Source: Serratia quinivorans
GTDB taxonomy: Bacteria; Pseudomonadota; Gammaproteobacteria; Enterobacterales; Enterobacteriaceae
Reading direction: 5' to 3'
Assembly (NCBI RefSeq): GCF_946227985.1
Contig: NZ_CAMKGL010000001.1
Span: 620,001 to 684,000, forward strand
DNA: 64,000 nucleotides
Shown piece after piece: positions 46,370-56,402 of this stretch. The notes below the pieces were generated by a model, which ran no database searches, was not told where the DNA came from, and was given only the letters and a program-made list of their open reading frames with translations. Within the stretch, counting starts at the first letter, position 1, and every line of letters begins with the position of its first letter. Both the position numbers and the translations under genes were made by a program.

Positions 46370-47266
46370 ATGAAAAATCTTGCTGAACGGATCGATATTC
46401 CTGCGTCATCGCGGGCAGAAGTCAGTGCGGAAATCGTGCCGCTAAAGCGCCCGGTAATGCCACTGCCGCAGCGCAAAGCCCGCTGGGGTTTACTGTTACA
46501 GCAGGGTTTCCGCCGTGGCGTGCCCGCCGCGCTGGGATTGGTGCTGGCCCTGGTGGTCTGGCAGATTGCGGCGCTTAACAGCAAGGGTTTCCCTACGCCA
46601 TGGGCCACCTGGCAGGCGGCACTGGTGCTGTTTGCCGACCCATTTTATTCCGCCGGGCCGAACGATCAGGGCATTGGCTGGAACGTACTGGCTTCGCTGC
46701 AGCGTGTGGCGACCGGTTTTGGGTTGGCGGCGCTGGTCGGTATTCCGGCCGGTTTTCTGCTGGGGCGCTTTGCGTTTCTGGCCAACATGCTCAACCCGAT
46801 CATTTCACTGCTGCGCCCGGTCAGTCCGCTGGCCTGGTTGCCGATTGGTCTGCTGCTGTTCCAGCGGGCGGAGCCTGCTTCAACCTGGACCATTTTCATC
46901 TGTTCCATCTGGCCGATGATCCTCAACACCGCCGAGGGTGTCACGCGTATTCCGCAGGATTACCTCAACGTGGCGCGGGTGCTCAAGCTGTCGGAGTGGA
47001 CGGTAATGCGCAAAATCCTGTTCCCGGCGGTGCTGCCTTATGTGCTGACCGGTGTTCGTCTGTCTATCGGTATCGCCTGGCTGGTGATTGTGGCGGCGGA
47101 AATGCTGACCGGCGGCATCGGCATTGGTTTTTGGATCTGGAATGAGTGGAACAACCTCAACGTCGAAAACATCATTATTGCCATCATCGTGATCGGTGTG
47201 GTCGGGCTGCTGCTCGAACAGGGACTGATGTTACTGGCAAAACGTTTTAGTTATCCGAACCGCTAG
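46370..47266 (+). CDS. nasE: Nitrate ABC transporter permease NasE
   Basis: Inner-membrane permease of the nitrate/sulfonate/taurine class (NrtB-like), 298 residues. Start at ATG 46370 with GAGGTC upstream; a TTG 12 bases earlier is less likely. Conserved: LRPVSPLAWLPIGLLLFQRA and the EAA-type DYLNVARVLKLSEWTVMRKI, then GIGFWIWNEWNNLNVENII. About six spans. Confidence 0.93.
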   Translation: MKNLAERIDIPASSRAEVSAEIVPLKRPVMPLPQRKARWGLLLQQGFRRGVPAALGLVLALVVWQIAALNSKGFPTPWATWQAALVLFADPFYSAGPNDQGIGWNVLASLQRVATGFGLAALVGIPAGFLLGRFAFLANMLNPIISLLRPVSPLAWLPIGLLLFQRAEPASTWTIFICSIWPMILNTAEGVTRIPQDYLNVARVLKLSEWTVMRKILFPAVLPYVLTGVRLSIGIAWLVIVAAEMLTGGIGIGFWIWNEWNNLNVENIIIAIIVIGVVGLLLEQGLMLLAKRFSYPNR

Positions 47267-47275
47267 GAGTACGCC

Positions 47276-48064
47276 ATGAAACCAATTATTCAGGTCCAGA
47301 ACGTCAGCCAGCGTTTTGCCACCCCGCAGGGGGAGTTTATTGCGCTGGATCGGGTGAGTTTTGATATTCAGGCCGGGGAAACTCTCAGCCTGATCGGCCA
47401 CTCCGGCTGCGGTAAATCAACGCTGCTGAATTTGATCGCCGGGCTGACCTTGCCCAGCGACGGCGTGTTGCTGTGTGACAACCGGCAAATCACCGGGCCT
47501 GGCCCGGAGCGCGGGGTGGTGTTCCAGAACCATTCGCTGCTGCCGTGGCTGACGACCTACGAGAATGTGGCGCTGGCGGTGCATCAGGTGTTTCGCCATG
47601 AGATGACGCGCAGCGAAATGCGCGACTGGATTGAACATAACCTGGCGCTGGTGCATATGAGCCATGCGCTGGACAAACGGCCGCATGAAATCTCCGGTGG
47701 TATGAAGCAGCGCGTTGGCATAGCTCGCGCACTGGCGATGAAACCCAAAGTGCTGTTGATGGATGAACCCTTTGGCGCACTGGATGCGTTAACTCGTGCA
47801 CATCTGCAAGACGCGGTGATGGAAATTCAGCAGCGGCTGCACACCACCATAGTGCTGATTACCCACGACGTCGACGAAGCGGTGTTGCTGTCTGACCGGG
47901 TGTTAATGATGACCAACGGCCCGTCGGCCACCGTCGGCGAAATCCTGCCGGTGGCGCTACCACGCCCGCGTTCACGAGTCGCGCTGGCGGATGACCAGCA
48001 ATATCACCATTACCGTCGGCAGGTGCTGAAATTCCTTTACGAGAAGCACGCGAAAGCGGCATGA
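47276..48064 (+). CDS. nasD: Nitrate ABC transporter ATP-binding protein NasD
   Basis: ATPase of the nitrate importer (NrtD/SsuB class), 262 residues. Walker A GHSGCGKS, signature ISGGMKQRVGIARAL and Walker B VLLMDEPFGALDAL are intact. It lies 9 bases after nasE and 10 before the reductase fusion. Confidence 0.94.
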   Translation: MKPIIQVQNVSQRFATPQGEFIALDRVSFDIQAGETLSLIGHSGCGKSTLLNLIAGLTLPSDGVLLCDNRQITGPGPERGVVFQNHSLLPWLTTYENVALAVHQVFRHEMTRSEMRDWIEHNLALVHMSHALDKRPHEISGGMKQRVGIARALAMKPKVLLMDEPFGALDALTRAHLQDAVMEIQQRLHTTIVLITHDVDEAVLLSDRVLMMTNGPSATVGEILPVALPRPRSRVALADDQQYHHYRRQVLKFLYEKHAKAA

Positions 48065-48074
48065 GAGCCGGACG

Positions 48075-51000
48075 ATGGACAAACCCAGACTGGTGGTGAT
48101 TGGTAACGGCATGGCCGGTATGCGGCTGGTGGAAACCCTGTGTCGGCTGGCGCCAGAGCGTTATGTCATCACGGTGATTGGCGAAGAGCCGCGGGGCAAC
48201 TACAACCGCATTCTGCTTTCGCCGGTGTTGGCAGGGGATAAGGCCTTCAGCGACACCCTGCTGCATGACTATGACTGGTATCGGCAGCAGGGAGTGCAAC
48301 TGCTGGCCGGAGACCCGGTGCTGGCGGTGGATCGGCAGCAAAAGTGGGTGAGTACTGCCCGGCATCGGTTGCCTTATGACCTGCTGGTGTTGGCTACCGG
48401 TTCGCGCCCCTTGCTGCCACCGCTGCCGGGTGGGGCATTGAACGGTATTTATGGCTTCCGCACTCTGGATGATGTTGAAGCGATGATCGCTCGCTGTCGT
48501 TCAGGCCGACCGGCGCTGGTGATGGGCGGCGGCGTCTTGGGGATTGAGGCGGCGGCGGCACTGGCGCAGCGCGGCATGAGCGTCACCGTGGTTCACCGGG
48601 GCGAGCACCTGATGGAACGTCAGTTGGATGCCCGTGCGGGGCGGATGCTGCAACATAACCTGTTGCAGCGCGGGATCGAATGCCGGTTGAACTGCGAAGT
48701 CAGCCGGTTTCAGGGAGGCGAGCGGGTCAGTTCGGCCAGCCTGAGTAACGGCGAGATAGTGGCCTGCGAACTGGTGGTGATCGCCGTCGGGGTGCAGCCG
48801 GAAATTAGCCTGGCGCACTCCGCCGGACTGGTCTGCGGGCGCGGCATCGTGATCGACGACCAGATGCAAACGGACGATCCGGCGGTGTTCGCCATCGGCG
48901 AATGTGCTCAGTTTGGCGAGACCACTTTGGGCCTGGTAGCCCCCTGCTGGCAGCAGGCTGAACTGTTGGCGCGGCGGCTGAGTGGGGAGCTGGTGGCGGG
49001 CTACCGACCAACGCCGTTGCATACCCGCCTGAAGGTCAGTGGCGTCGAGGTGTTCAGTGCCGGTGAGATGGCCACAGGCGGGCTCACCGAAGTTCATCAC
49101 GCCGAAGATCCGCAGGCACAGCATTACCGCCGCCTGCTGGTGCGCGACGGAAAATTACAGGGCGTGGTGTTGTATGGCGACGCTCAGGACAGCCCTTTTT
49201 ATCTGCAGCAGCTTGGCCTGCCGGTGCAACACCCGGACTACTTGCTGTTTGGCAGCAGCGAACCCGTGACGCCTGCGGCGTCTGACGAGAGGATATCTGA
49301 TATGCACAAGCCCGTTTTGGTGGTTGCCGGACACGGCATGGTCGGTCATCACTTCCTGGAACAACTGGTTACGCGCGAGCTGCATTTGCAGTACCACATT
49401 GTGGTGTTTGGCGAAGAGCCGGTGGTGGCTTACGACCGGGTACACCTGTCCGAGTTTTTCTCCGGCCGCAGTGCGGACTCGCTGTCGATGGTCGAGGCGG
49501 GTTTCTTCGAGCGTAGTGGCATAGAACTGCGGTTGGGGCAGGAGGTGTGCGCTATCGACAGACAACGCAAATGCGTGATTGATGCCGAGGGCCGTGAGAC
49601 GGCCTATGACCGGTTGGTGCTGGCGACCGGCTCCTATCCGTTTGTACCGCCGATCCCCGGCAACGATCGCCCAGGCTGCCTGGTTTACCGCACGCTCGAC
49701 GATCTGGCCGCGATCGCAGACTGCGCCAAAACCGCGCGCGTCGGGGTGGTGGTCGGTGGCGGCTTGCTGGGACTGGAGGCTGCCAATGCGTTGCGTCAGC
49801 TTGGGCTGAACACCCATGTCGTGGAGTTTGCGCCGCGCCTGATGGGGGTACAGTTGGATGACGGTGGTGCGACCATGCTGCGCAGCAAAATTGAGGCATT
49901 GGGCGTCAGTGTGCATACCGGCAAGCAAACTCAGGCGATTATTGAAGGCTCGTTACACCGTCACTGCATGAATTTTGCCGATGGTGAGCAGTTAGAGGCT
50001 GATTTAATTCTGTTTTCCGCCGGTATCCGTCCTCGTGATCAGCTTGCTCGAGCTGCCGAACTGGAGGTGGGGGCACGCGGCGGTATTGTGATTGATAGCC
50101 AGTGCCGCACCAGCGACGAGGCGATTTATGCCATCGGTGAATGCGCCTTGTGGAACGGACAAATTTTCGGCCTGGTGGCACCGGGCTACCAAATGGCGCG
50201 TATCCTGGCCGATCGACTGGCTGGAGGCGAAAACGTGTTTTGTGGCGCGGACATGAGCACCAAACTGAAACTGTTGGGTGTGGAAGTGGCGTCGATCGGT
50301 GATGCCCATGGTCACACTCCCGGCAGCCAGAGCTACACCTGGGTCGACGGCCCGCAGCAAGTGTATAAAAAAGTGGTGATTGACGCGGATGGCAAGCGAT
50401 TGCTGGGGGCGGTGCTGGTGGGCGACAGTGCTGAATACAGCACGCTGCAACAGATGATGCTTAACTGTCTGCCGTTACCCACCACTCCGGAAAGCCTGAT
50501 TTTACCCGCAACGGCGGGGGCTACTCCGAAAGCGCTGGGCGTTTCCGCCTTGCCGGCCACGGCGCAGATCTGTTCTTGCCATAACGTCAGCAAGGGCGAT
50601 ATCAGTGACGCGGTGGAGCAGGGTTGCGGTGATTTGGCGGCGGTAAAAGCCTGCACCAAAGCGGGCACCGGCTGTGGCGGCTGTTCGGCGCTGGTAAAAC
50701 AGCTGATGGAGCACGAATTGCAGCAGCGTGGCGTGGTGGTGAAGAAAGACATTTGCGAGCATTTTGCTCATTCACGCCAGGAGCTGTATCACCTGGTCCG
50801 CGTTGGCAACATCCGCACCTTTGACGAGTTGCTGGCCCGACATGGTCATGGGTATGGCTGTGAGGTGTGCAAACCGCTGGCGGGGTCGATTCTGGCATCG
50901 TGCTGGAACGAATATCTGCTAAAGCCGCAGCACCTGCCGTTGCAGGATACCAACGATCGTTTTTTTGCCAATATCCAGAAAGATGGCACTTATTCGGTGG

Positions 51001-52220
51001 TACCGCGGGTACCGGCCGGGGAAATTACTCCGCAAGGATTGATCGCCATCGGCCAAATAGCTCTGTGCTATCAGCTCTACACCAAGATTACCGGCGGCCA
51101 GCGGGTTGACCTGTTCGGCGCCCGGCTGGAGCAATTGCCGGAGATTTGGCAGCAGCTGGTCGACGCCGGATTTGAAACCGGGCATGCCTACGGCAAGTCA
51201 CTGCGCACGGTGAAATCTTGCGTCGGCTCCAGTTGGTGCCGCTATGGCGTGCAGGATTCCACCGCGCTGGCTATCGAGCTGGAGCATCGCTACAAGGGGT
51301 TGCGGTCGCCGCACAAAATCAAGATGGCGGTTTCCGGCTGCACGCGAGAGTGTGCGGAGGCGCAGAGCAAAGACGTCGGGGTCATTGCCACCGAGAAAGG
51401 CTGGAACCTGTACCTGTGCGGCAACGGCGGCATGAAACCGCGCCATGCAGATTTATTTGCCAGCGATCTTGATACCGCCACGCTGATCCGCACGGTCGAC
51501 CGTTTCCTGATGTTCTACATTCGTACCGCCGATCGCCTGCAGCGCACCAGCACCTGGATGGACAACCTGGAAGGCGGGCTGGACTACCTGCGTGACGTGG
51601 TTTTGCAGGACAGCCTGGGGATCGGTAGCGAATTGGATGCCGAAATGGAAACTGTGGTCAGCCATTACCAATGTGAATGGCAAACCACGCTCGCCAGCCC
51701 GGATCGCCTCAAGCTGTTCCGTCCGTTTGTGAACAGCGAACAGCCGGATGAGGCCATAGTCTGGCAGGCGGAGCGCGGACAACGTCGCCCGGCGGCAGGA
51801 GTGGAACGCGGGCAGGTGATTGAGGTGCAACCGGCAGTGGCCGCCCGGGAACAGTGGCTGGATGTCTGTGCGCTGGCGGAAATCCCGGTCAACGCCGGCA
51901 TTGCCGCCCGGCTGGGGCAGCGGCAGATTGCGCTATTCCATCTGGCGGACAAGGGCGTTTATGCGTTGGACAATCAGGAACCGGACAGTGACGCGAACGT
52001 GCTGGCACGCGGGCTGTTGGGGGACGTAGCCGGTGAGCCGGTGGTGATTTCTCCGCTATACAAACAGCGTTTTCGTTTGAGTGACGGTATCTGTGTAGAT
52101 AATGCCGGGCGTGCCGTCACCGCCTGGCCGGTCCGGGTAGAGGCCGGCCGCGTGTGGGTAGGCAGTACGCCGCTGTCGATACAGGCCAAACTGCCAGAAA
52201 CGGCAGAAGTGACGTCATGA
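48075..52220 (+). CDS. nirB: NasC-NirB-NirD fusion: assimilatory nitrate/nitrite reductase electron-transfer and nitrite reductase polypeptide
   Basis: One 1381-residue frame joins three parts. Residues 1-405 are a NasC-like FAD/NADH oxidoreductase (VVIGNGMAGMRLVETLCRLA; MGGGVLGIEAAAALAQRGMS). From M410 a NirB/NasB NADH-nitrite reductase follows: a second FAD/NAD half, a BFD-like [2Fe-2S] domain with C833, C835, C867 and C870, and the siroheme/[4Fe-4S] domain with C1049, C1055, C1089 and C1093. The last part (about 1280-1370) is NirD-like and, as usual in proteobacterial NirD, lacks Rieske ligands. In Klebsiella NasC and NasB are separate proteins. NasA would receive electrons from the NasC part. 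Confidence 0.9.
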   Translation: MDKPRLVVIGNGMAGMRLVETLCRLAPERYVITVIGEEPRGNYNRILLSPVLAGDKAFSDTLLHDYDWYRQQGVQLLAGDPVLAVDRQQKWVSTARHRLPYDLLVLATGSRPLLPPLPGGALNGIYGFRTLDDVEAMIARCRSGRPALVMGGGVLGIEAAAALAQRGMSVTVVHRGEHLMERQLDARAGRMLQHNLLQRGIECRLNCEVSRFQGGERVSSASLSNGEIVACELVVIAVGVQPEISLAHSAGLVCGRGIVIDDQMQTDDPAVFAIGECAQFGETTLGLVAPCWQQAELLARRLSGELVAGYRPTPLHTRLKVSGVEVFSAGEMATGGLTEVHHAEDPQAQHYRRLLVRDGKLQGVVLYGDAQDSPFYLQQLGLPVQHPDYLLFGSSEPVTPAASDERISDMHKPVLVVAGHGMVGHHFLEQLVTRELHLQYHIVVFGEEPVVAYDRVHLSEFFSGRSADSLSMVEAGFFERSGIELRLGQEVCAIDRQRKCVIDAEGRETAYDRLVLATGSYPFVPPIPGNDRPGCLVYRTLDDLAAIADCAKTARVGVVVGGGLLGLEAANALRQLGLNTHVVEFAPRLMGVQLDDGGATMLRSKIEALGVSVHTGKQTQAIIEGSLHRHCMNFADGEQLEADLILFSAGIRPRDQLARAAELEVGARGGIVIDSQCRTSDEAIYAIGECALWNGQIFGLVAPGYQMARILADRLAGGENVFCGADMSTKLKLLGVEVASIGDAHGHTPGSQSYTWVDGPQQVYKKVVIDADGKRLLGAVLVGDSAEYSTLQQMMLNCLPLPTTPESLILPATAGATPKALGVSALPATAQICSCHNVSKGDISDAVEQGCGDLAAVKACTKAGTGCGGCSALVKQLMEHELQQRGVVVKKDICEHFAHSRQELYHLVRVGNIRTFDELLARHGHGYGCEVCKPLAGSILASCWNEYLLKPQHLPLQDTNDRFFANIQKDGTYSVVPRVPAGEITPQGLIAIGQIALCYQLYTKITGGQRVDLFGARLEQLPEIWQQLVDAGFETGHAYGKSLRTVKSCVGSSWCRYGVQDSTALAIELEHRYKGLRSPHKIKMAVSGCTRECAEAQSKDVGVIATEKGWNLYLCGNGGMKPRHADLFASDLDTATLIRTVDRFLMFYIRTADRLQRTSTWMDNLEGGLDYLRDVVLQDSLGIGSELDAEMETVVSHYQCEWQTTLASPDRLKLFRPFVNSEQPDEAIVWQAERGQRRPAAGVERGQVIEVQPAVAAREQWLDVCALAEIPVNAGIAARLGQRQIALFHLADKGVYALDNQEPDSDANVLARGLLGDVAGEPVVISPLYKQRFRLSDGICVDNAGRAVTAWPVRVEAGRVWVGSTPLSIQAKLPETAEVTS
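49287..49304 (+). promoter_or_regulatory. Internal ribosome site and ATG at the NasC/NirB junction
   Basis: GAGAGGA (49287-49293) lies eight bases before an in-frame ATG (49302) that begins MHKPVLVVAGHGMVGHHFLE, the normal N-terminus of NirB. A separate NirB of about 972 residues could be made in addition to the fusion. Confidence 0.55.
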
Positions 52221-54868
52221 GCGCCGTACATTGCACCACCTGCCCCTACTGTGGCGTGGGCTGCGGGGTCGCCATTGAACAGCACAGCAACGGTGAACTG
52301 ACGGTCGGCGGCGACGTTACGCATCCGGCCAATCAGGGACGGCTGTGTGTCAAAGGCAGCGCGCTGGGCGAGACGCTGAGCCTGACGGGCCGCCTGTTAC
52401 AGCCGCAGGTTGATGGCCTGCCGGTTAGCTGGGATCAGGCGCTTGAGCAGGTGGCACAGCGTTTTAGCCAGATTATTGAGCAATATGGCCCGCAGGCGGT
52501 GGCGTTTTATGCTTCCGGTCAGCTGCTGACCGAAGATTATTACGTGGCAAACAAACTGATGAAGGGATTTATTGGTGCGGCCAATATCGACACCAACTCC
52601 CGGCTGTGCATGGCGTCGGCGGTAGTCGGCTACAAGCGGGCATTCGGCGGGGATGTGGTGCCTTGTTGTTATGAAGATATCGAACAGGCGGATCTGGTGA
52701 TATTGACCGGTTCCAACACCGCCTGGGCGCATCCGGTGGTCTATCAACGGTTGGTGAAGGCCCGTAAGTTGCGCCCGCAAATGCGGGTGGTGGTGATTGA
52801 CCCGCGTGAGACGGCGACCTGCGATATTGCCGACTTGCATTTGCCGCTGCGGCCCGGCAGCGATGCGGCTTTGTTTACCGGAGGGCTGCACTGGCTGGCT
52901 GAACAGCAGGCTCTGGATACCGCCTTTTTGCAACGGCATGCCAGCGGCACAGAGGCTACGCTGGCAGCGGCGGCGGATTGGACACCCCAGCGGGTGGCCG
53001 ATTTTTGCGAACTGCCACTGCGTGCCGTGCTGGCGTTTTTCCACCTGCTGACCGCGTCCCACAACTGGGTCACGCTCTATTCTATGGGCATCAACCAGTC
53101 TGCCAGTGGCGCGGATAAATGCAATGCGATTATCAATCTGCACCTGGCGGGAGGGCGCATTGGCCGCGCTGGCAGCGGCCCGTTTTCGATCACCGGTCAA
53201 CCCAATGCCATGGGCGGACGGGAAGTCGGTGGATTAGCCAATCAGTTGGCGGCGCATATGACGTTCAACCCCGAAGACACCGACCGGGTACAGCGTTTTT
53301 GGCAGTCTCCACGCATCGCCCAACAACCGGGGCTGAATGCGGTGGATTTATTTCAGGCGATCGCCGCCGGGCAGGTAAAGGCGGTGTGGATTATGGGCAC
53401 CAACCCGGTGGTTTCCCTGCCGGATGCCGATGCAGTCAGGCAGGCGCTAAAAAATTGCCCGCTGGTGGTGGTGTCCGAAGTGATGGCGATGACCGATACC
53501 GCCGAACTGGCACACATCCGCCTGCCGGCATTGGCCTGGGGAGAAAAGGAGGGCAGCGTGACCAATTCCGAACGCTGTATTTCACGCCAGCGTGCATTTT
53601 TGCCGGCGCCGGGGCAAGCCCGTGCCGACTGGTGGATCCTTAGCCAGGTTGCGCAGCGTATGGGGTATGGTACGGCCTTTGGCTATCAACATCCTTCGGA
53701 GATATTCAGTGAGCACGCGGCGCTGTCAGGATTTGAAAATAACGGCACGCGCGCGTTCGATATCAGTCAACTGGCGGGATGGGATCTACAGCAATGGCTA
53801 CAGATGGCACCGGTACAGTGGCCGGTCGATACTCGGCATCCTGTGGGTTGTCGACGAATGTTTGACGACGGGCGTTTTTTCCATGCCGATGGCAAGGCGC
53901 GACTGCTGCCGGTGACGCCACGCTTGCCGCAGAATGCGCTATCACCCAGTTATCCACTGGTGCTGAACACCGGTCGCATCCGCGATCAGTGGCACACCAT
54001 GACGCGCACCGGCAAGGCCGCGCGGCTGATGCGCCATTTGAGCGAACCCTTCTGTGAAATACACCCGCAGGATGCGGTCGAACTGGGAATTGCCGATAGC
54101 AGTCTGGTTCGCCTGAGCTCGCCCCACGGCTGGATGCTGGCGCGTGCACAGTACCATCCTGGGCAGCGGCGCGGTAGCCTGTTTGCGCCGATGCACTGGA
54201 ACGGTCAATTCACCGCGCAGGGTCGGGTCGACAGCCTGATCCCACCGGTAGTGGATGCCGACTCCGGCCAGCCGGAAAGCAAGCATGCGCCAGTGCGGGT
54301 CAGCCATTGGCCCACGAGCTGGCAGGCGGAGATTTTTATTCGTGCCGACGTTGCCGCCCCCAAGGGCATCTACTGGAGCCGGGTCGCGCAGGACGGTTTG
54401 ACTCACTACATTATGGCCGGCCAGCGGCCGGTTGAAGACTGGCAAGCCTGGTTACGGCGCCATTTCTCGCTGGAGGGCATGACGCTGCAAACGGCACAGT
54501 TGGCCCAGCGTGGTCTGCACCTGATTGGCTGGCGGCAGGGCGAGGTGCAATTGGCGTTTTATGTTCGCCAGCAGGCCCCTCAGCTGGATCGCCCGGCGAT
54601 CCTCCGTGCCTTTGAACAGGCTCCCACCGCAGGGGCGGAACGGTTGGCACTGCTGGCGGGGCGTGGTGCGCCAGGCCAGTCAGCGGCTGGTGCCACGATT
54701 TGTAGCTGTTTCGGCGTGGGCGAGAATCGCGTCATTGCGGCCATCCAGGCAGGTTGCCACAGCGCAGAGGCATTGGGTGCCCGTCTGCAATGCGGCACCA
54801 ACTGTGGCTCCTGCCTGCCGGAGCTAAAAAAACTGATTCAACAGCATGCATCCCAACGGGTGGCCTAA
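52217..54868 (+). CDS. nasA: Assimilatory nitrate reductase catalytic subunit NasA
   Basis: Cytoplasmic molybdopterin (bis-MGD) enzyme reducing nitrate to nitrite; 883 residues. Start at ATG 52217 in an ATGA overlap with the fusion gene. N-terminal [4Fe-4S] ligands C9, C12, C16 and C44 are visible ([21 protein letters not shown]). The molybdopterin core includes [20 protein letters not shown] and [20 protein letters not shown]-terminal BFD-like [2Fe-2S] domain ([36 protein letters not shown]) is the Klebsiella-type extension that takes electrons from NasC. Confidence 0.95.
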   Translation: MSAVHCTTCPYCGVGCGVAIEQHSNGELTVGGDVTHPANQGRLCVKGSALGETLSLTGRLLQPQVDGLPVSWDQALEQVAQRFSQIIEQYGPQAVAFYASGQLLTEDYYVANKLMKGFIGAANIDTNSRLCMASAVVGYKRAFGGDVVPCCYEDIEQADLVILTGSNTAWAHPVVYQRLVKARKLRPQMRVVVIDPRETATCDIADLHLPLRPGSDAALFTGGLHWLAEQQALDTAFLQRHASGTEATLAAAADWTPQRVADFCELPLRAVLAFFHLLTASHNWVTLYSMGINQSASGADKCNAIINLHLAGGRIGRAGSGPFSITGQPNAMGGREVGGLANQLAAHMTFNPEDTDRVQRFWQSPRIAQQPGLNAVDLFQAIAAGQVKAVWIMGTNPVVSLPDADAVRQALKNCPLVVVSEVMAMTDTAELAHIRLPALAWGEKEGSVTNSERCISRQRAFLPAPGQARADWWILSQVAQRMGYGTAFGYQHPSEIFSEHAALSGFENNGTRAFDISQLAGWDLQQWLQMAPVQWPVDTRHPVGCRRMFDDGRFFHADGKARLLPVTPRLPQNALSPSYPLVLNTGRIRDQWHTMTRTGKAARLMRHLSEPFCEIHPQDAVELGIADSSLVRLSSPHGWMLARAQYHPGQRRGSLFAPMHWNGQFTAQGRVDSLIPPVVDADSGQPESKHAPVRVSHWPTSWQAEIFIRADVAAPKGIYWSRVAQDGLTHYIMAGQRPVEDWQAWLRRHFSLEGMTLQTAQLAQRGLHLIGWRQGEVQLAFYVRQQAPQLDRPAILRAFEQAPTAGAERLALLAGRGAPGQSAAGATICSCFGVGENRVIAAIQAGCHSAEALGARLQCGTNCGSCLPELKKLIQQHASQRVA

Positions 54869-54881
54869 CCGAGGTGGTGAG

Positions 54882-55697
54882 ATGAGCGCGATTGAGAAAC
54901 TGATGTTGGCCGGCGATCATCGCCAGCCGGTACGCAACGGTGAAGTGTGGCTGGTGGGCGCCGGGCCGGGGGATGCGGAGTTACTGACGTTAAAGGCATT
55001 ACGGGTGATTCGGCAGGCGGACGTGGTGGTGTTCGATCGTCTGGTTTCCCCGGCGGTAATGGCCTTGCTGCCGCCGGAGGCGCTGCGCATTGACGTAGGT
55101 AAGTCCATGGGCTGCCACACGCTGTCGCAAAAGCAGATTGATCACCTGTTGGTCGAATTGGCCCTGTCCGGTAATCGGGTGGTACGCCTGAAGGGTGGGG
55201 ATCCGTTTATTTTTGGTCGCGGCGGGGAAGAGATGGTTGAATTGCAGCGCCATGGCGTGGTCTGCCATGTGGTGCCGGGTATCACCGCCGCCAGCGGTTG
55301 TGCGGCGGCGAGTGGTATCCCGCTGACACACCGCGATTACGCGCAATCAGTGCGTTTTGTCACCGGCCATTGCCGTAACGGTGAGGCGAGTCTGGACTGG
55401 CACGGCCTGGTCTCTGCGGGGCAGACGCTGGTGTTTTATATGGGGCTGACATTAAGCGAAACCATTGCCACGCAACTGATGCGCCATGGCATGGCCGCAC
55501 AGACGCCGTTGGCCATTATTGAACGCGGCACGCTACCGCAGCAGCGGGTATTGATCGGGACCTTGGCAGAATTACCGCTGCTAATTGCCCGTCAGCGGCC
55601 GGTGTCACCCGGCCTGCTGGTGATTGGTGAGGTGGTCAGCCTGTACCGCACGCCGGCTATTGTCGCCGAGATGCCGACAGAGGCGTTGACCGCCTGA
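54882..55697 (+). CDS. cobA: Uroporphyrinogen-III C-methyltransferase (siroheme synthesis)
   Basis: SAM-dependent methyltransferase making precorrin-2, the first step to siroheme needed by the nitrite reductase next door. Start at ATG 54882 after GAGGTGGTG; 271 residues, the single-domain SUMT form without the CysG N-terminal part. Motifs: [37 protein letters not shown] and [20 protein letters not shown]. It is the last gene of the nas operon and ends 4 bases from the convergent gene. Confidence 0.94.
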   Translation: MSAIEKLMLAGDHRQPVRNGEVWLVGAGPGDAELLTLKALRVIRQADVVVFDRLVSPAVMALLPPEALRIDVGKSMGCHTLSQKQIDHLLVELALSGNRVVRLKGGDPFIFGRGGEEMVELQRHGVVCHVVPGITAASGCAAASGIPLTHRDYAQSVRFVTGHCRNGEASLDWHGLVSAGQTLVFYMGLTLSETIATQLMRHGMAAQTPLAIIERGTLPQQRVLIGTLAELPLLIARQRPVSPGLLVIGEVVSLYRTPAIVAEMPTEALTA

Positions 55698-55701
55698 GCC
55701 G

Positions 55702-56268
55702 CTATTGGCCGAAGCGACCGATAATCCCGGCACCGCCCTTGGCATGGCCCTGTAATTTCTCCAATAGCTGTTCACGGGTGAGCCCCGGGCCGAGCGCATG
55801 CGGCGGCAGATCGGTGGCGATCAACACAAAGGTATAGTGGTGAAACCCAGAGCCCGCCGGAGGACAGGGGCCATGATAAACCGCAGTGCCGGGCGAGTTT
55901 TTGCCACCGACAAAGCCTTTACCCTGAGTGAGATCGCCCTCGGCGAAACCGCTGACGTTGGCTGGAATGCCATAGGCCACCAAATGGCTGACTCCCAGAC
56001 CTGCCCGGCCCTCGGGATCGGACAGCAGCAGGGCGAAGCTTTTGGTGTCTGCCGGTGGGGTGGCCCAGCTTAGCGGTGGCGAAACGTTGTCGCCGGTGCA
56101 GCTGGCGTTGCCCGGCGTGGCTCCTGCATATTTTTGTGCCAGCATGCCGCCATCCTGAAATGCCGATGAACTGAGGGTAAAGGTGCCGGCGGCCTGTGCC
56201 GCGAACGACAACGAACCGATGGCCAATGCCGCGCTGAACGCGAGTGCAGACAAACCACGACCTGACAT
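55702..56268 (-). CDS. YbhB/YbcL family (PEBP-like) periplasmic protein
   Basis: Phosphatidylethanolamine-binding-protein-like family of unclear role, 188 residues. Start at ATG 56268 with a near-perfect AGGAGG; the frame is open 45 codons earlier. A signal peptide (ALAFSAALAIGSLSFAAQAA) sends it to the periplasm; several relatives are cytoplasmic. Typical elements: GDNVSPPLSWATPPADTKSF and AVYHGPCPPAGSGFHHYTFV, with the ligand-pocket histidines. Read convergently with cobA. Confidence 0.88.
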   Translation of the reverse strand: MSGRGLSALAFSAALAIGSLSFAAQAAGTFTLSSSAFQDGGMLAQKYAGATPGNASCTGDNVSPPLSWATPPADTKSFALLLSDPEGRAGLGVSHLVAYGIPANVSGFAEGDLTQGKGFVGGKNSPGTAVYHGPCPPAGSGFHHYTFVLIATDLPPHALGPGLTREQLLEKLQGHAKGGAGIIGRFGQ

Positions 56269-56402
56269 ACAACCTCCTGTGTTGGTTTGGGTAAACCCCG
56301 TTTTGCCTTGGGCAAAGCATAGTGCTGCAGGCGGGGCCGCGCCATAACAGCTACGCCAACAGTGGGCTATAACAGCGACAATACGGCCGGGCCAGTCTGG
56401 CA

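Noticed and set aside
51840-52180. Loss of Rieske cluster ligands in the NirD-like end of the fusion as a sign of decay
   Set aside because: Proteobacterial NirD normally lacks these ligands, so their absence is the family state.
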